Shown: positions 9,522 through 18,896 of the stretch, in pieces
Layout: each line of letters begins with the position of its first letter
Numbering within the stretch: position 1 is the stretch's first letter
Source of the DNA: Pelobium manganitolerans
Lineage (GTDB): Bacteria; Bacteroidota; Bacteroidia; Sphingobacteriales; Sphingobacteriaceae
Assembly (NCBI RefSeq): GCF_003609575.1
Contig: NZ_MBTA01000030.1
Coordinates: 159,697 to 223,696 of the forward strand
Direction: 5' to 3'
DNA length: 64,000 bases
Program-made: the position numbers and the translations under genes
The notes under the pieces: generated by a model
What the model saw: the letters and a program-made list of their open reading frames with translations, nothing else
What the model was told of the DNA's origin: nothing
The model's database searches: none

Positions 9522-10097
9522 TTAAAGCGCAGCCTTTACCAAATAAGGCAAAATCTCCTTTTGGAAGGATATAAAATTTTTGCGCACATCGGCATCGCTT
9601 ACAGAGGTAAACGCGAATGAAAAGATAATGCTTTTGCTGGATTTAATAAGGAAACGCAAACGTTCTGGGTAAGTTTCGTCGCTGGCCAGTTCTTCAATCT
9701 GCAAAAACTCGGTGTAAAGCAAACGCTCCAGCTCATCAGATAAATTCTTCAAAAATTCTTGAGCATTGGCAGATTCTCGGATAAAATCCCAACCGATAAA
9801 CTCATTGCAAATGGTATAGGAAAGCTTGCTAACGCGTAAAATTAAAAGGGTTAAATGCTCTTCTTTGTTAATGGTTTTGTTGTTTTGGTGCACCAGATCG
9901 GTAATGCTCACTTTCAAATAATCCATCAATATGGCGTGTAGCACCAATTCTTTGCTCTCAAAATATTTGTAAATGGTAGCTTTGGCAATCTTAGCCTTTT
10001 TGGCAATCTCGTTTACACTGGTTTTATGGTAGCCGTATTTCCTAAACAGGTCCTGCGCGGCTTTTTTGATGCTTTCCTTAATCTTATCTATTTCCAT
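9522..10097 (-). CDS. TetR/AcrR-family regulator
   Basis: The N-terminal helix-turn-helix is clear (AAQDLFRKYGYHKTSVNEIAKKAKIAKATIYKYFESKELVLHAIL, about residues 12-57). The remaining 130 residues form the helical ligand-binding part, whose ligand cannot be predicted. It starts 3 bp after the upstream lipoprotein stop and probably belongs to a pheS-lipoprotein-tetR transcript. Confidence 0.92.
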   Translation of the reverse strand: MEIDKIKESIKKAAQDLFRKYGYHKTSVNEIAKKAKIAKATIYKYFESKELVLHAILMDYLKVSITDLVHQNNKTINKEEHLTLLILRVSKLSYTICNEFIGWDFIRESANAQEFLKNLSDELERLLYTEFLQIEELASDETYPERLRFLIKSSKSIIFSFAFTSVSDADVRKNFISFQKEILPYLVKAAL

Positions 10098-10100
10098 AAA

Positions 10101-10511
10101 CTAGTTGTAAACTCTAATCTGAGAGTTAGTTATTATAACAGAATATCGTTTTAACGGCCGGGTTGCCGGGGCTTTTAATGATGAGCCGTCTTCTAAAGAA
10201 AACAAGGACCCCGAGCATGGATCAGTAGCCGTGATGGGGGGATCGTTTACTGTTATGGCACAGGCTTGTTCAGGATTAAAGCTGCTACATCTGTCGTACG
10301 CTACAATCTCCCCTGATTGTTTTTTATACAAAACAATGCCTGCCACACCGCCTTTTATCAACAAAAAAGAGCCCGGCGCAGAGTATACTGTAAAATAGGG
10401 ACTATTAACAGGTATATCCACAGGAACATCCGCAATGTAGTTCTTCTCTTTTCCGCAAGAGAAGCAGCAGAAGATGCCCAGCAGCACAAAAACAAGCATC
10501 CATCTGTTCAT
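10101..10511 (-). CDS. Lipoprotein with degenerate Rieske-like fold
   Basis: The 136-residue protein begins with a lipoprotein signal (LLGIFCCFSC). The rest follows the pattern of a Rieske domain: VAYDRCSSFNPEQACAI where CxH is expected, then DPCSGSLFSLEDGSSLKAPATRPLKRY, which resembles the second cluster loop and the tail of Rieske proteins (CxxH-GSxFxxxG...GPAxxPLxxY). Both histidine ligands are absent, so a [2Fe-2S] cluster is unlikely. It sits 1 bp after pheS and 3 bp before tetR. Function unknown. Confidence 0.75.
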   Translation of the reverse strand: MNRWMLVFVLLGIFCCFSCGKEKNYIADVPVDIPVNSPYFTVYSAPGSFLLIKGGVAGIVLYKKQSGEIVAYDRCSSFNPEQACAITVNDPPITATDPCSGSLFSLEDGSSLKAPATRPLKRYSVIITNSQIRVYN

Positions 10512-10512
10512 A

Positions 10513-11568
10513 CTATATCACCTCCGTTTCAAACTGTTTTAAAAAGCGGACGTCATTCTCAGAGAAAAGGCGGAGGTCTTTTATCTGATACTTAAGGTTG
10601 GTGATCCGCTCAATGCCCATCCCAAAAGCAAAACCGGTGTATTTTTTTGAGTCGATGCCAACATTTTCTAAAACGTTCGGATCTATCATGCCACAACCTA
10701 AAATCTCTACCCATCCGCTCTGTTTGCACATAGGGCAACCGGCGCCTTTGCAAATGGTACAAGAGATGTCCATTTCTGCCGATGGCTCTGTAAAAGGGAA
10801 GTAAGATGGGCGGAAGCGCACCTTTGTGCCTTCTCCGTACATCTCTTGCACAAAATAATACAGCGTTTGCTTCAAATCAGCAAAAGATACTTTTTCATCT
10901 ACATATAAACCTTCAACTTGATGAAAAAAGCAATGTGCCCGCGCAGAAATAGCTTCATTACGGTAAACACGGCCCGGCATTAAAGCACGGAAAGGCGGTT
11001 TTCTGGCTTCCATCAAACGCACTTGTACCGATGAGGTGTGGGTGCGTAAAGCGAAAGCTTCTTGTTTAGTATCTTCATCAGATTCGGTGCCTGTGGGTTT
11101 TTGCACAAAAAAAGTGTCCTGCATATCGCGTGCAGGGTGCTCTTCGGGGAAGTTTAAGGCCGAGAAATTATGCCAGTCGTCTTCTATTTCCGGGCCTTCT
11201 GCAAGCACAAAACCTAAGCGTTTAAAAATCTCGACAATCTGCTTACGCACCAAAGAAAGCGGGTGACGTGCCCCAATTTGGAAACCTTCGCCAGGCAAAG
11301 TCAAATCTTCTTTGTTGGTGGCGTTGGTTTGTTCTGTAAAGTCATCTTTAAAAGCGTTAAACTTCGCTTCAGCACTTTGCTTAAATTGATTTAAAACTTT
11401 CCCTAATACGCGTTTCTCTTCCGCTGATACGGATTTAAACTCGTCGAACAGATCTTTTATAATGCCTTTTGTGCCCAAAAACCTAATACGGAAACGCTCT
11501 AAGTCTTCCGCAGTTTTGGGTTCAAAAGCTTCGATTTCAGTAGTGTATTGGCTGATTTTAGACTGCAT
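10513..11568 (-). CDS. pheS: Phenylalanine-tRNA ligase alpha subunit
   Basis: PheS is the catalytic subunit of the alpha2-beta2 enzyme that charges tRNA-Phe. The 351-residue protein has an N-terminal coiled coil (residues 1-100), then the class II core with motif 2 (RNEAISARAHCFFHQVEGLYVDE) and motif 3 (GFAFGMGIERI) near the C-terminus. A short Cys-rich insertion (CTICKGAGCPMCKQSGW) is also seen and is usual in this family. pheT is not next to it, which is common in Bacteroidota. Confidence 0.97.
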   Translation of the reverse strand: MQSKISQYTTEIEAFEPKTAEDLERFRIRFLGTKGIIKDLFDEFKSVSAEEKRVLGKVLNQFKQSAEAKFNAFKDDFTEQTNATNKEDLTLPGEGFQIGARHPLSLVRKQIVEIFKRLGFVLAEGPEIEDDWHNFSALNFPEEHPARDMQDTFFVQKPTGTESDEDTKQEAFALRTHTSSVQVRLMEARKPPFRALMPGRVYRNEAISARAHCFFHQVEGLYVDEKVSFADLKQTLYYFVQEMYGEGTKVRFRPSYFPFTEPSAEMDISCTICKGAGCPMCKQSGWVEILGCGMIDPNVLENVGIDSKKYTGFAFGMGIERITNLKYQIKDLRLFSENDVRFLKQFETEVI

Positions 11569-11763
11569 AGGCTACAAATTTAAGAAAAAAACTTAGCTGC
11601 GTAGCGCGTAACCAAAACTGTAAGCTTTTGCGGTATAACTTTGAGAAAATTGGCGCTTCAATTTTTTATATTTGGTTATGAAGATTCTAGACCCACATAA
11701 AGATTTGTTCGACGAACTTTGTGAAGTGCGTAAATCTTAAAATCTCCATTCCAAATCTGTTCT
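11569..11763. other. Spacer with a promoter-like element and a 20-codon frame
   Basis: On the plus strand TATATTTG at 11,667-11,674 matches the Bacteroidota -7 element. It precedes ATG at 11,678 and a 20-codon frame (MKILDPHKDLFDELCEVRKS) ending at 11,740. This may be a gene remnant or a chance match; no known small protein was recognised. Confidence 0.25.
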
Positions 11764-14361
11764 CTACATCAACAAGGCAACTAAACCTGTCCACCCTGTT
11801 TGGTGACTGGCGCCCAGCCCCGTTCCGTTATCTCCGTTAAAATACTCGTGAAACAAAATATAGTCTTTAAAATGTGGGTCGGTTTGTAACTTTTGGTTGT
11901 TTCCATACACCGGGCGATTGCCGTTTTTGTCTCTTAAAAAAATGGAAGTTAATCGTTTGCCCAATAAATCGGCGGCCTGTTTTATGGTGGTATAATTGCC
12001 AGAGCCGTGGGGCATCTCGATTTTGAAATCATCACCATAATAATCATGAAAACGGTACATCGATTCGATGAGCAGGTAATTCACCGGCACCCAAATTGGG
12101 CCGCGCCAATTGCTATTGCCACCAAACATGCCGGTGTCACTTTCGGCCGGCGTATATTTTACCTCAAAAACTTGGTTCCGAAATTCAAATACGAAAGGAT
12201 TTTTCTCGTAAATTTTTGAGACGGAGCGTACTCCATAATCAGATAAAAACTCGTTTTCGTCCAGCATTCTGCGCAACAAGCACTTCATCCTATGGCCACG
12301 CAACAAACTCAACAGTTGCAAATTGCCTTCGCTGTTTTTACCTTCCCAGTTGCTCACCAGCGCGGCCAAATCTGGTCTTTGTTTAGTAAACCACTTAATA
12401 TGGTGTACCAGGGCAGGCAATTTAACCCAGTTTTTTTCGGCAATAACCTCCACAGCAATTAAAGGCAACAAACCTACCAGCGTCCGCAATTTTAATCTTT
12501 TCCAGCTGCCATCGCCGCTGTGCAACATATCGTAGTAAAAGCCATCTTCTTCATCCCACAAACCGGCGCCTTCGGTTTTGTTCATATTGGCCATGGCACC
12601 CGCTATGTAAAAGAAGTGTTCGGAAAATTTGATGGCTAAATCCTCATAAATCTGTTTGTAAAACGAAAGCTCCATGGCTATGCGCATCATGTTTAAGGCG
12701 TACATGGCCATCCAGCTAGTGCCGTCCGATTGCTCCAGCGTGCCACCGCCTGGCAAAGGTTTGCTGCGGTCAAAAACCCCGATGTTATCTAAACCCAAAA
12801 AACCGCCTTCAAAAATATTGTTGCCTTCGGTGTCTTTTCGGTTTACCCACCAAGTAAAGTTGAGCAGCATTTTGTGGTACATGCGTTCCAAAAAATCCAA
12901 ATCGCCTTTACCTTCGCTGTTTTTCTGCATTTGGTAAATTTTCCACGTTGCCCAAGACTGCACCGGTGGATTTACATCGCCGAAATTCCACTCATAAGCC
13001 GGAAATTGGCCGTTGGGGTGCATGTATCTTTCGGAAGCAAATAATAGCAACTGTTGCTTAGCAAAATCAAAATCAATACTGGCCAATACCACGCTGTGGA
13101 AAGCGGTGTCCCAAGCGGCAAACCACGGATATTCCCAGTTATCGGGCATAGAGATAATATCTGATGCCATGAGGTGTGTCCAATCTTGGTTCCGGCCGTT
13201 TTGGTGGCTCAATGGCGGTTTGGGTTCGCCTTTATCACCATCTAGCCAATCTTTTACATAATAATAGTAATACTGTTTGCTCCACAACATACCCGCCCAG
13301 GCCTGGCGTTGTACCAGTTTTTCATCATCAGTTTTACCTTTTTGTTTGGTGGCGTAAAAATCATCGGCTAAAGCCAATTGCGCGTTAAAAAAGGCATCAA
13401 AATCTTCAAAAGCTTTGTTGTTCTTTTTTTGCAGCAAACGGAGCTTGATGCTGATGCTGCTTTTTGCCGGGATGGTTTTATGGTAATGTAAGGCCACTTT
13501 GGTGCCGGTGTGCTGTGGGTTTACGGCTCTAGTGTCTCCTTCCGCTAAAAACTGATTTATCCCATCTTTACAATATTTGCTCCTGTTTTTTACGCCATAC
13601 AAGCGCTGGTAGTTGGTTTCGTTCTCGGTAAATAAAAAGGGTGTTTCTTCTTCTAAATACAAGTAATAATTCCCGATTTCTGTACTGTGCGCCAATAAGG
13701 TATTGGCCGAAAGGGGTGTAATACTTGGCTTATCTTTGTTCCAAGAAGGGATGTTGCGGAACCAAAGCGTAGGTAAAAAATGAAGCTCGGCATCTTTATC
13801 TGCACGGTTGTGGATGGTATAGCGTACCAAAATATCCGTAGGCGATTTTTTGGAATACTCGGTAAACACATCAAAATACTGGTTGTTGTCAAAAATGCCG
13901 GTATCTAACAGTTCATATTCTGCATCGCTTTTACCGCGCTTACGGTTTTCTTCTAAAAGTTGCTGGTAAGGAAATTGGTTTTGCGGATACTTATACAAAA
14001 ACTTCATGTAGCTGTGCGAGGGCACATTATCCAGATAGTAATAAAGCTCCTTCACATCTTCGCCGTGGTTGCCCTCGGGGTTGGTTAAACCAAAAAGCCT
14101 TTCTTTGATAATGGGATCTTTACCGTTCCAGTAAGCAGTTGCTAAACACAAAATCTGCTGCTCGTCAGATATACCACCTATCCCGTCCTCGCCCCAGCGG
14201 TAAGCTTTGCTACGTGCCATATCGTGAGAAATATAGTCCCACGCATCGCCGTTAGCGCTATAATCTTCCCTAACTGTTCCCCATTGCCGTTCTGATAAAT
14301 ATGGTCCCCATTTACGCCAAGGCTGTGGTTTTTTGAGCTTTGCAGATTCTCTCATACCCAT
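11764..14361 (-). CDS. GH63-like glucosidase (MGH1-type glycoside hydrolase)
   Basis: This 865-residue protein resembles the bacterial branch of glycoside hydrolase family 63, exo-acting alpha-glucosidases with an (alpha/alpha)6 barrel. The barrel core includes NWEYPWFAAWDTAFHSVVLASIDFDFAKQQL, which holds a likely catalytic Asp, and HEYFNGDNGTGLGASHQTGW near the C-terminus, which carries the second acid. There is no signal peptide, so it is probably cytosolic; the substrate is unknown, with trehalose-like or oligosaccharide alpha-glucosides possible. It stands alone between pheS and the RDD gene. Confidence 0.85.
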   Translation of the reverse strand: MGMRESAKLKKPQPWRKWGPYLSERQWGTVREDYSANGDAWDYISHDMARSKAYRWGEDGIGGISDEQQILCLATAYWNGKDPIIKERLFGLTNPEGNHGEDVKELYYYLDNVPSHSYMKFLYKYPQNQFPYQQLLEENRKRGKSDAEYELLDTGIFDNNQYFDVFTEYSKKSPTDILVRYTIHNRADKDAELHFLPTLWFRNIPSWNKDKPSITPLSANTLLAHSTEIGNYYLYLEEETPFLFTENETNYQRLYGVKNRSKYCKDGINQFLAEGDTRAVNPQHTGTKVALHYHKTIPAKSSISIKLRLLQKKNNKAFEDFDAFFNAQLALADDFYATKQKGKTDDEKLVQRQAWAGMLWSKQYYYYYVKDWLDGDKGEPKPPLSHQNGRNQDWTHLMASDIISMPDNWEYPWFAAWDTAFHSVVLASIDFDFAKQQLLLFASERYMHPNGQFPAYEWNFGDVNPPVQSWATWKIYQMQKNSEGKGDLDFLERMYHKMLLNFTWWVNRKDTEGNNIFEGGFLGLDNIGVFDRSKPLPGGGTLEQSDGTSWMAMYALNMMRIAMELSFYKQIYEDLAIKFSEHFFYIAGAMANMNKTEGAGLWDEEDGFYYDMLHSGDGSWKRLKLRTLVGLLPLIAVEVIAEKNWVKLPALVHHIKWFTKQRPDLAALVSNWEGKNSEGNLQLLSLLRGHRMKCLLRRMLDENEFLSDYGVRSVSKIYEKNPFVFEFRNQVFEVKYTPAESDTGMFGGNSNWRGPIWVPVNYLLIESMYRFHDYYGDDFKIEMPHGSGNYTTIKQAADLLGKRLTSIFLRDKNGNRPVYGNNQKLQTDPHFKDYILFHEYFNGDNGTGLGASHQTGWTGLVALLM

Positions 14362-14394
14362 TTTTGGGGCAAAAATTATTCCTTTTTAAATGAG

Positions 14395-15003
14395 CTAGAT
14401 GAGGCGGTCTTTGATCACCAGCGTTTCCGCAAATTTATCATGCAGGGCTTGTTGTTTTTTGTTGAGAAACACGTAAAAATAGCCTAAAAAGAAAGGCAGG
14501 GTGCTTATAATTTTTGAGACGTTGCGGATGCTGATTTGTTTTAGCGTAGGCTTTTGTCCAAATAGGTTGGTCACCTTAATGTTTAAGAGCTTTTTACCGA
14601 TGGTTGCTTGCTGGTGTCTTTCCATGTAGATGTGGTAAAAGATTTTGAGGAAAGGAAGCAGAAAAATCCCGCTTAAGATATTTTGCTGCGTGGTGTTTTC
14701 ATCGGCCACAATTAACGCCATAATAAGCTCAAAAAGAGAGAATATCCCGAAAACGATAAACCAATCTATTGCGGTGGCCAACAAGCGAAGATCAAACCCT
14801 GCGAAATACTGGGGTGCGGTATAATTTTTGGAAAAAGCAAAAAGCGCCCGGATTTCTTCCATCTCCTGCGCTTCTTTATAATCGGGCATATCTGCCGTTT
14901 TCAAGAACGAATCGGGTTTAAGCCCTTGCTCTTTTAACTGGCTTAGGCTAAACGGGCCGGTGGGTTTGCCACCCACTACCAGATAATATAATTTTTCTGA
15001 CAT
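14395..15003 (-). CDS. GYF_2 and RDD domain membrane protein
   Basis: The chosen ATG at 15,003 gives 202 aa and starts MSEKLYYLVVGGKPTGPFSL, the beginning of a GYF_2-like module (about residues 4-50); the open frame extends to 15,027 but would overlap the gene upstream. The C-terminal part is an RDD domain with about three membrane helices (FDLRLLATAIDWFIVFG ... YMERHQQATIGKKLLNIKV). RDD proteins are thought to transport small solutes or act as envelope accessories. It is the last gene of a three-gene membrane-stress group. Confidence 0.85.
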   Translation of the reverse strand: MSEKLYYLVVGGKPTGPFSLSQLKEQGLKPDSFLKTADMPDYKEAQEMEEIRALFAFSKNYTAPQYFAGFDLRLLATAIDWFIVFGIFSLFELIMALIVADENTTQQNILSGIFLLPFLKIFYHIYMERHQQATIGKKLLNIKVTNLFGQKPTLKQISIRNVSKIISTLPFFLGYFYVFLNKKQQALHDKFAETLVIKDRLI

Positions 15004-15007
15004 GTGT

Positions 15008-15946
15008 TTAATATCGTTTAACCTCAAAATCGCTTAAACCTCCTTTTAAGGTGATGGTAATTTTGTTGCTTGCGCTTTGGTAATTTGAGGTAGCGAAAGA
15101 GCCATCGGCTGTTTTATCAAAACCCGAAAATTCTTTTGCAGACAAACCGGTTTTGGTAAAGATTTTACAACCGGAATTATTAGGGATTAAAATACGGACT
15201 TTAGAGATGCCGGTTTCTGCTGCCAAAGCAACATCTGGGTACAAATCGCCAATTTTCACATTAAAATCTGCCGCACCGCCTTTGATGTTTACGGCTTTTA
15301 CTTTGTTTTCGCTCAGGTCAAAATCGGCTTTGCCGGCGCCCATATTTAAGTTGATAGTCCATATCGGCGCTTGGTGGATTTTCATCATCACCTTGCTTAA
15401 ATCGGTGTCGTCAAAATCAAAGCCTTTTTCGTTTTTCTTCGCGTTGAAATTCAAAACCACCGTGCTATCGCTCTCCGTTTTGCGTAGGTAGTAACGGCTG
15501 TGGTTTTTTTCTGTGCTTGATTCAAACAGTTTGGCCTTGCCCTCTTTAATGGTAAACTTGCTGGCGCCGCCATTGATGTTTAGGTTGGCGTACTTATAGT
15601 TGGCATCAAAATTTTCCTCATAAAAGTTGGTGCCGCGTTCCCGTTCATTTTTGCTGTTGCTCCATTCGTCATTGTCCCAAGCCACATCGTATGTTGTTTT
15701 TGGATGGTTTAGGTTTATCACGGTTAGGGCGCTTAATATTACTACGGTAACAGCAATGATAGCCCATTTCCCTGCTGGATTGTTACTTTGCGAGAATATG
15801 ATATTTACACCGGCTAGTATCAATAAGGCTGGCCAAAATTTCCACAAATAGGCCCAGCTAAAATCAATTAACCCGTAGTTTTCCAGCAAAAAGATAGTGC
15901 CTGCAAAAATGAAAACAATGCCCCAAGATATGCGGTTAGCGTTCAT
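15008..15946 (-). CDS. LiaI/LiaF-like membrane protein with toast-rack domain
   Basis: The first 85 residues carry four hydrophobic helices of the LiaI/LiaF (DUF5668) type (ISWGIVFIFAGTIFLLENYGL, FWPALLILAGVNIIF). Residues about 110-312 form a repeated beta domain with glycine-rich turns (LNINGGASKFTIKEG, LNMGAGKADFDLSE, VNIKGGAADFNVKIG, LKGGLSDFEVKRY), typical of the toast-rack fold of cell-envelope stress proteins. It lies between a PspC-domain gene and the RDD gene with 4-7 bp spacers. A role in envelope stress sensing is inferred from the family. Confidence 0.85.
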   Translation of the reverse strand: MNANRISWGIVFIFAGTIFLLENYGLIDFSWAYLWKFWPALLILAGVNIIFSQSNNPAGKWAIIAVTVVILSALTVINLNHPKTTYDVAWDNDEWSNSKNERERGTNFYEENFDANYKYANLNINGGASKFTIKEGKAKLFESSTEKNHSRYYLRKTESDSTVVLNFNAKKNEKGFDFDDTDLSKVMMKIHQAPIWTINLNMGAGKADFDLSENKVKAVNIKGGAADFNVKIGDLYPDVALAAETGISKVRILIPNNSGCKIFTKTGLSAKEFSGFDKTADGSFATSNYQSASNKITITLKGGLSDFEVKRY

Positions 15947-15953
15947 AACAGTA

Positions 15954-16493
15954 TTATTGATTTTGGTTTTCTAAAGGTTTACTTTCTTTTGTCACCTCTT
16001 CTGCGCTTAGGTCCTCTACAACGGTATCGCGCAAGGGTTCCTCTTTTGGTTTGTCATTGGCAGGGTTTGTTTTTTTGGTGGCTTTTGATAGGATGAGTAA
16101 ACCAAAAACAACAAACACCAAAGGCCACAGTTTGCGCAGGCTAAACCAGTAGGGCAATAAATCAAACTCGCCCAATAAAAAATAGGCGCCCATGGCAATA
16201 AGCAAAAAGCCCAGTAGAATGCTAATGCTTGATGGGTTTGCATTTACGTTTTTTTGTGGTGCAGGTTCTTCTGCGCTTGCCCTATAATCTGTATAGGTGT
16301 ACGCCGATTTATATTCTTCAGGTACGGCAATCCATAAAATTAGGTAAATCCATAGCCCGCTGCCGCCAAAAAAAGCGGCTAAAGCAAATGCGATACGTAC
16401 CCAAGTAACATCTAACTGGAAATAATTAGCTATCCCAGCGGCAACACCCCCAATCATCTTATTTTCGGGGTCGCGTCTTAATTTTCTGTCCAT
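15954..16493 (-). CDS. PspC domain membrane protein
   Basis: The 179-residue protein begins with a canonical PspC domain (LRRDPENKMIGGVAAGIANYFQLDVTWVRIAFALAAFFGG ... LILWIAVPEE), followed by two LiaI-like hydrophobic helices (about 85-130) and a charged, acidic tail. PspC proteins respond to inner-membrane stress. It is the first gene of the PspC-LiaF-RDD set, 7 bp before the next gene. Confidence 0.9.
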   Translation of the reverse strand: MDRKLRRDPENKMIGGVAAGIANYFQLDVTWVRIAFALAAFFGGSGLWIYLILWIAVPEEYKSAYTYTDYRASAEEPAPQKNVNANPSSISILLGFLLIAMGAYFLLGEFDLLPYWFSLRKLWPLVFVVFGLLILSKATKKTNPANDKPKEEPLRDTVVEDLSAEEVTKESKPLENQNQ

Positions 16494-16504
16494 CTCAATT
16501 TAAT

Positions 16505-17206
16505 CTAAACCTGTCCACTTTGTGGCGTAATTACTATCTGATCAACGTTTGCACCGTGGCTTAGCTGCAATAATTGTTTTATGCTTTGTGCAACATCGCC
16601 GGCTTGTACAAATTTATCTGCGGAGATTTCTGTGCCGTCCCATGACGATGTTAAAGTTGAACCGGGCAAAACCGCCGTTACTTTAACGCCAAAAGGCCGG
16701 GTTTCTTCTCGCATAATGTTGTTAAGACTAAGCAAGGCGGCTTTTGTTACACAGTAAGATCCGGCATTTACAATTGTTTGTATGCTGGCCACCGAGCAGA
16801 TGTTGATGATATGCCCGCTGCGTTGATTTTGCATCACTGGCGCAATTTTTTTGTACAGCAAATAAGGCGTTGCAACATTTACGCTGAAGTGTTTTTGCAG
16901 CTGTTCGGCATCCTCCATTAATATGGGCGAAGGTGCAAAAAATCCAACATTGTTAATCAACACGTCAATTCGGTTTAAGTGGGTTAAAGCCTCATCCGCG
17001 AAAGCCTCAACTTCTGCGGCTAAGCCACAATCTGTGGCGCGTAAAACAAGTTTTAGTTGAGGATTCAATGCTTTAAGCTCTCGCGCAAGCGTTTCTAATT
17101 CGTTTGTTTTACGTGCGCAAAGGGCCATGCCTTTGGCACTGGGGGCAAGGGCAAGCGCTGTTGCTTTTCCTATCCCTCTTGTAACGCCGGTTATTAAAAT
17201 ATTCAT
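16505..17206 (-). CDS. Short-chain dehydrogenase/reductase
   Basis: This classical SDR of 233 aa has the nucleotide-binding TGVTRGIG motif at residues 6-13, the NNVG motif at about 86-89, a catalytic Ser in ICSVAS and the YCVTK pair (Tyr and Lys). It resembles sepiapterin reductase-like and 3-ketoacyl-ACP reductase-like SDRs; the substrate cannot be fixed. It ends 11 bp before the PspC gene starts, so it may lead that transcript. Confidence 0.93.
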   Translation of the reverse strand: MNILITGVTRGIGKATALALAPSAKGMALCARKTNELETLARELKALNPQLKLVLRATDCGLAAEVEAFADEALTHLNRIDVLINNVGFFAPSPILMEDAEQLQKHFSVNVATPYLLYKKIAPVMQNQRSGHIINICSVASIQTIVNAGSYCVTKAALLSLNNIMREETRPFGVKVTAVLPGSTLTSSWDGTEISADKFVQAGDVAQSIKQLLQLSHGANVDQIVITPQSGQV

Positions 17207-17282
17207 GCTCTCCGTAATTTAGGGCAATTTAGGTTTAATAATTGCAATTGATAAAAAAGCTTATTTTTACACAAAATTTTAT

Positions 17283-18017
17283 ATGGTATTCTATCATTTT
17301 GGGAAATACATCTTAATGCTGAAAGCGGTTTTTAGAAGGCCCGAGAAAATTAGCATTTACAAAAATGAAGTTTTTAAAGAGATGGTTGCCATAGGCCTAG
17401 GTTCTTTAGGTATCATCAGTATCATCTCTGTTTTTATTGGCGCGGTAACTACCGTGCAAACCGCTTTCCAGCTCACTAGCGATTTAATTCCGAAATCTAT
17501 CATAGGCTCTATCACCCGCGATTCTACAATCCTGGAACTTAGTCCCACCATTTGTTCTTTGGTTTTAGCAGGTAAGGTGGGCAGTAGCATTGCCTCGCAA
17601 ATTGGCACCATGCGCGTAACCGAACAGATTGATGCTCTAGAGATTATGGGCATAAACGCACCCGGTTATCTTATTTTGCCCAAGTTATTAGGCGGCGTAA
17701 TCATGATCCCTATTTTAATTGTAATTGCGATTGCTTTAAGTATTGTAGGCGGATATCTAGCGGGCGTAGCTTCGGGTGCAGTTACCGCAAACGAGTTTAC
17801 GCAAGGTTTAACTACAGATTTTATTCCTTTTACCCTGGTGGTAGCCTTGGTAAAAGCGCTCATTTTTGCTTTCATCATCACCACGGTATCTGCTTACCAA
17901 GGTTTTTTTACCAATGGTGGTGCTATTGAGGTAGGTAATTCAAGTACAAAAGCGGTGGTGATTAGCTGTATCGCTATTTTAGTTTCTGATTATATTATTG
18001 CGCAGCTGCTGTTATGA
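17283..18017 (+). CDS. mlaE: MlaE-family lipid ABC transporter permease
   Basis: The 244-residue permease has the MlaE core with five to six helices and the family motifs AIGLGSLGIISIISVFIGAVT and LVLAGKVGSSIASQIGTMRVTEQIDALEIMG. It should move phospholipids between the inner membrane and an MlaD-type periplasmic partner. Its gene overlaps the ATPase gene by 4 bp (ATGA), so the pair is translationally coupled. No mlaD is seen directly downstream. Confidence 0.93.
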   Translation: MVFYHFGKYILMLKAVFRRPEKISIYKNEVFKEMVAIGLGSLGIISIISVFIGAVTTVQTAFQLTSDLIPKSIIGSITRDSTILELSPTICSLVLAGKVGSSIASQIGTMRVTEQIDALEIMGINAPGYLILPKLLGGVIMIPILIVIAIALSIVGGYLAGVASGAVTANEFTQGLTTDFIPFTLVVALVKALIFAFIITTVSAYQGFFTNGGAIEVGNSSTKAVVISCIAILVSDYIIAQLLL

Positions 18018-18766
18018 TAGAGGTTAAAGATATTTATAAAAGCTTTGGCGATAACGAGGTTTTAAAAGGCATTACTGCCGATTTTAAGCCCGGCGTTACT
18101 TCCTTAATCATCGGTGGCTCTGGCTCTGGTAAAACCACCCTGATGAAAAACATGGTAGGCCTGCACGAGCCAAACAGTGGAAAGGTGCTTTACGACGGTC
18201 GCGATTTTACCAGTATGGATATGCAAGAGCGTATCGAAATCCGCAAAGAAATTGGGATGCTTTTTCAGGGTTCGGCCTTGTTTGATTCTATGACGGTTGA
18301 GCGCAACATCCGCTTTCCGCTGGATATGTTTACCAACCAATCAAAAGCAGAAAAGCTAGAACGCGTAAATTTTGTGTTAGAGCGCGTGAACCTTGCCGGT
18401 AAAAATGATTTATATCCCTCCGAGCTTTCGGGTGGGATGATGAAACGCGTAGGCATTGCGCGTGCTATCGCCATGCGGCCCAAGTACCTGTTTTGTGATG
18501 AGCCAAACTCGGGTCTGGACCCTAAAAGTTCTATCATGATAGATGAGCTTTTGCAGGAGATCACCCAAGAATATGATATCACCACGGTTATTGTTACCCA
18601 CGATATGAATTCTGTTATGGGCATTGGCGAGCATATTCTATTTTTGCACCAAGGACAAAAGTGGTGGGAAGGTTCAAAAGATGAAATTACATCCACTGAT
18701 AATAAAGAGCTGAACGAGTTTGTTTTTGCTACGAAATTGATGGAAACGCTCTTAAAAAAGAAGTAA
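18014..18766 (+). CDS. mlaF: MlaF-type ABC transporter ATPase
   Basis: This 250-residue ABC ATPase has Walker A GGSGSGKTT, signature LSGGMMKRVGIARAIA and Walker B YLFCDEPNSGLDP, with the D-loop and H-loop (VTHD) following. It overlaps mlaE by 4 bp and should power lipid transport by MlaE. The mlaD-like subunit is probably elsewhere. Confidence 0.94.
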   Translation: MIEVKDIYKSFGDNEVLKGITADFKPGVTSLIIGGSGSGKTTLMKNMVGLHEPNSGKVLYDGRDFTSMDMQERIEIRKEIGMLFQGSALFDSMTVERNIRFPLDMFTNQSKAEKLERVNFVLERVNLAGKNDLYPSELSGGMMKRVGIARAIAMRPKYLFCDEPNSGLDPKSSIMIDELLQEITQEYDITTVIVTHDMNSVMGIGEHILFLHQGQKWWEGSKDEITSTDNKELNEFVFATKLMETLLKKK

Positions 18767-18832
18767 GGGAGTTGTTATTGGTGGGGGAGTTCATTAGTCA
18801 ATAGAAGTGGTGAGTAGTCAATGACTCGGTTA

Positions 18833-18888
18833 TTCAAAATTCAATCCTTCAATCCTTCACTCATTCAATCCTTCATTCATTCAAAATT
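18833..18888 (+). repeat. TTCAATCC low-complexity repeat in a leader
   Basis: Between mlaF and the methyltransferase lie imperfect tandem copies of TTCAATCC/TTCATTCA on the coding strand, almost without G, ending 9 bp before the ATG at 18,897. It resembles the G-depleted leaders elsewhere in the window but with a different unit. Confidence 0.65.
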
Positions 18889-18896
18889 AAACACAC

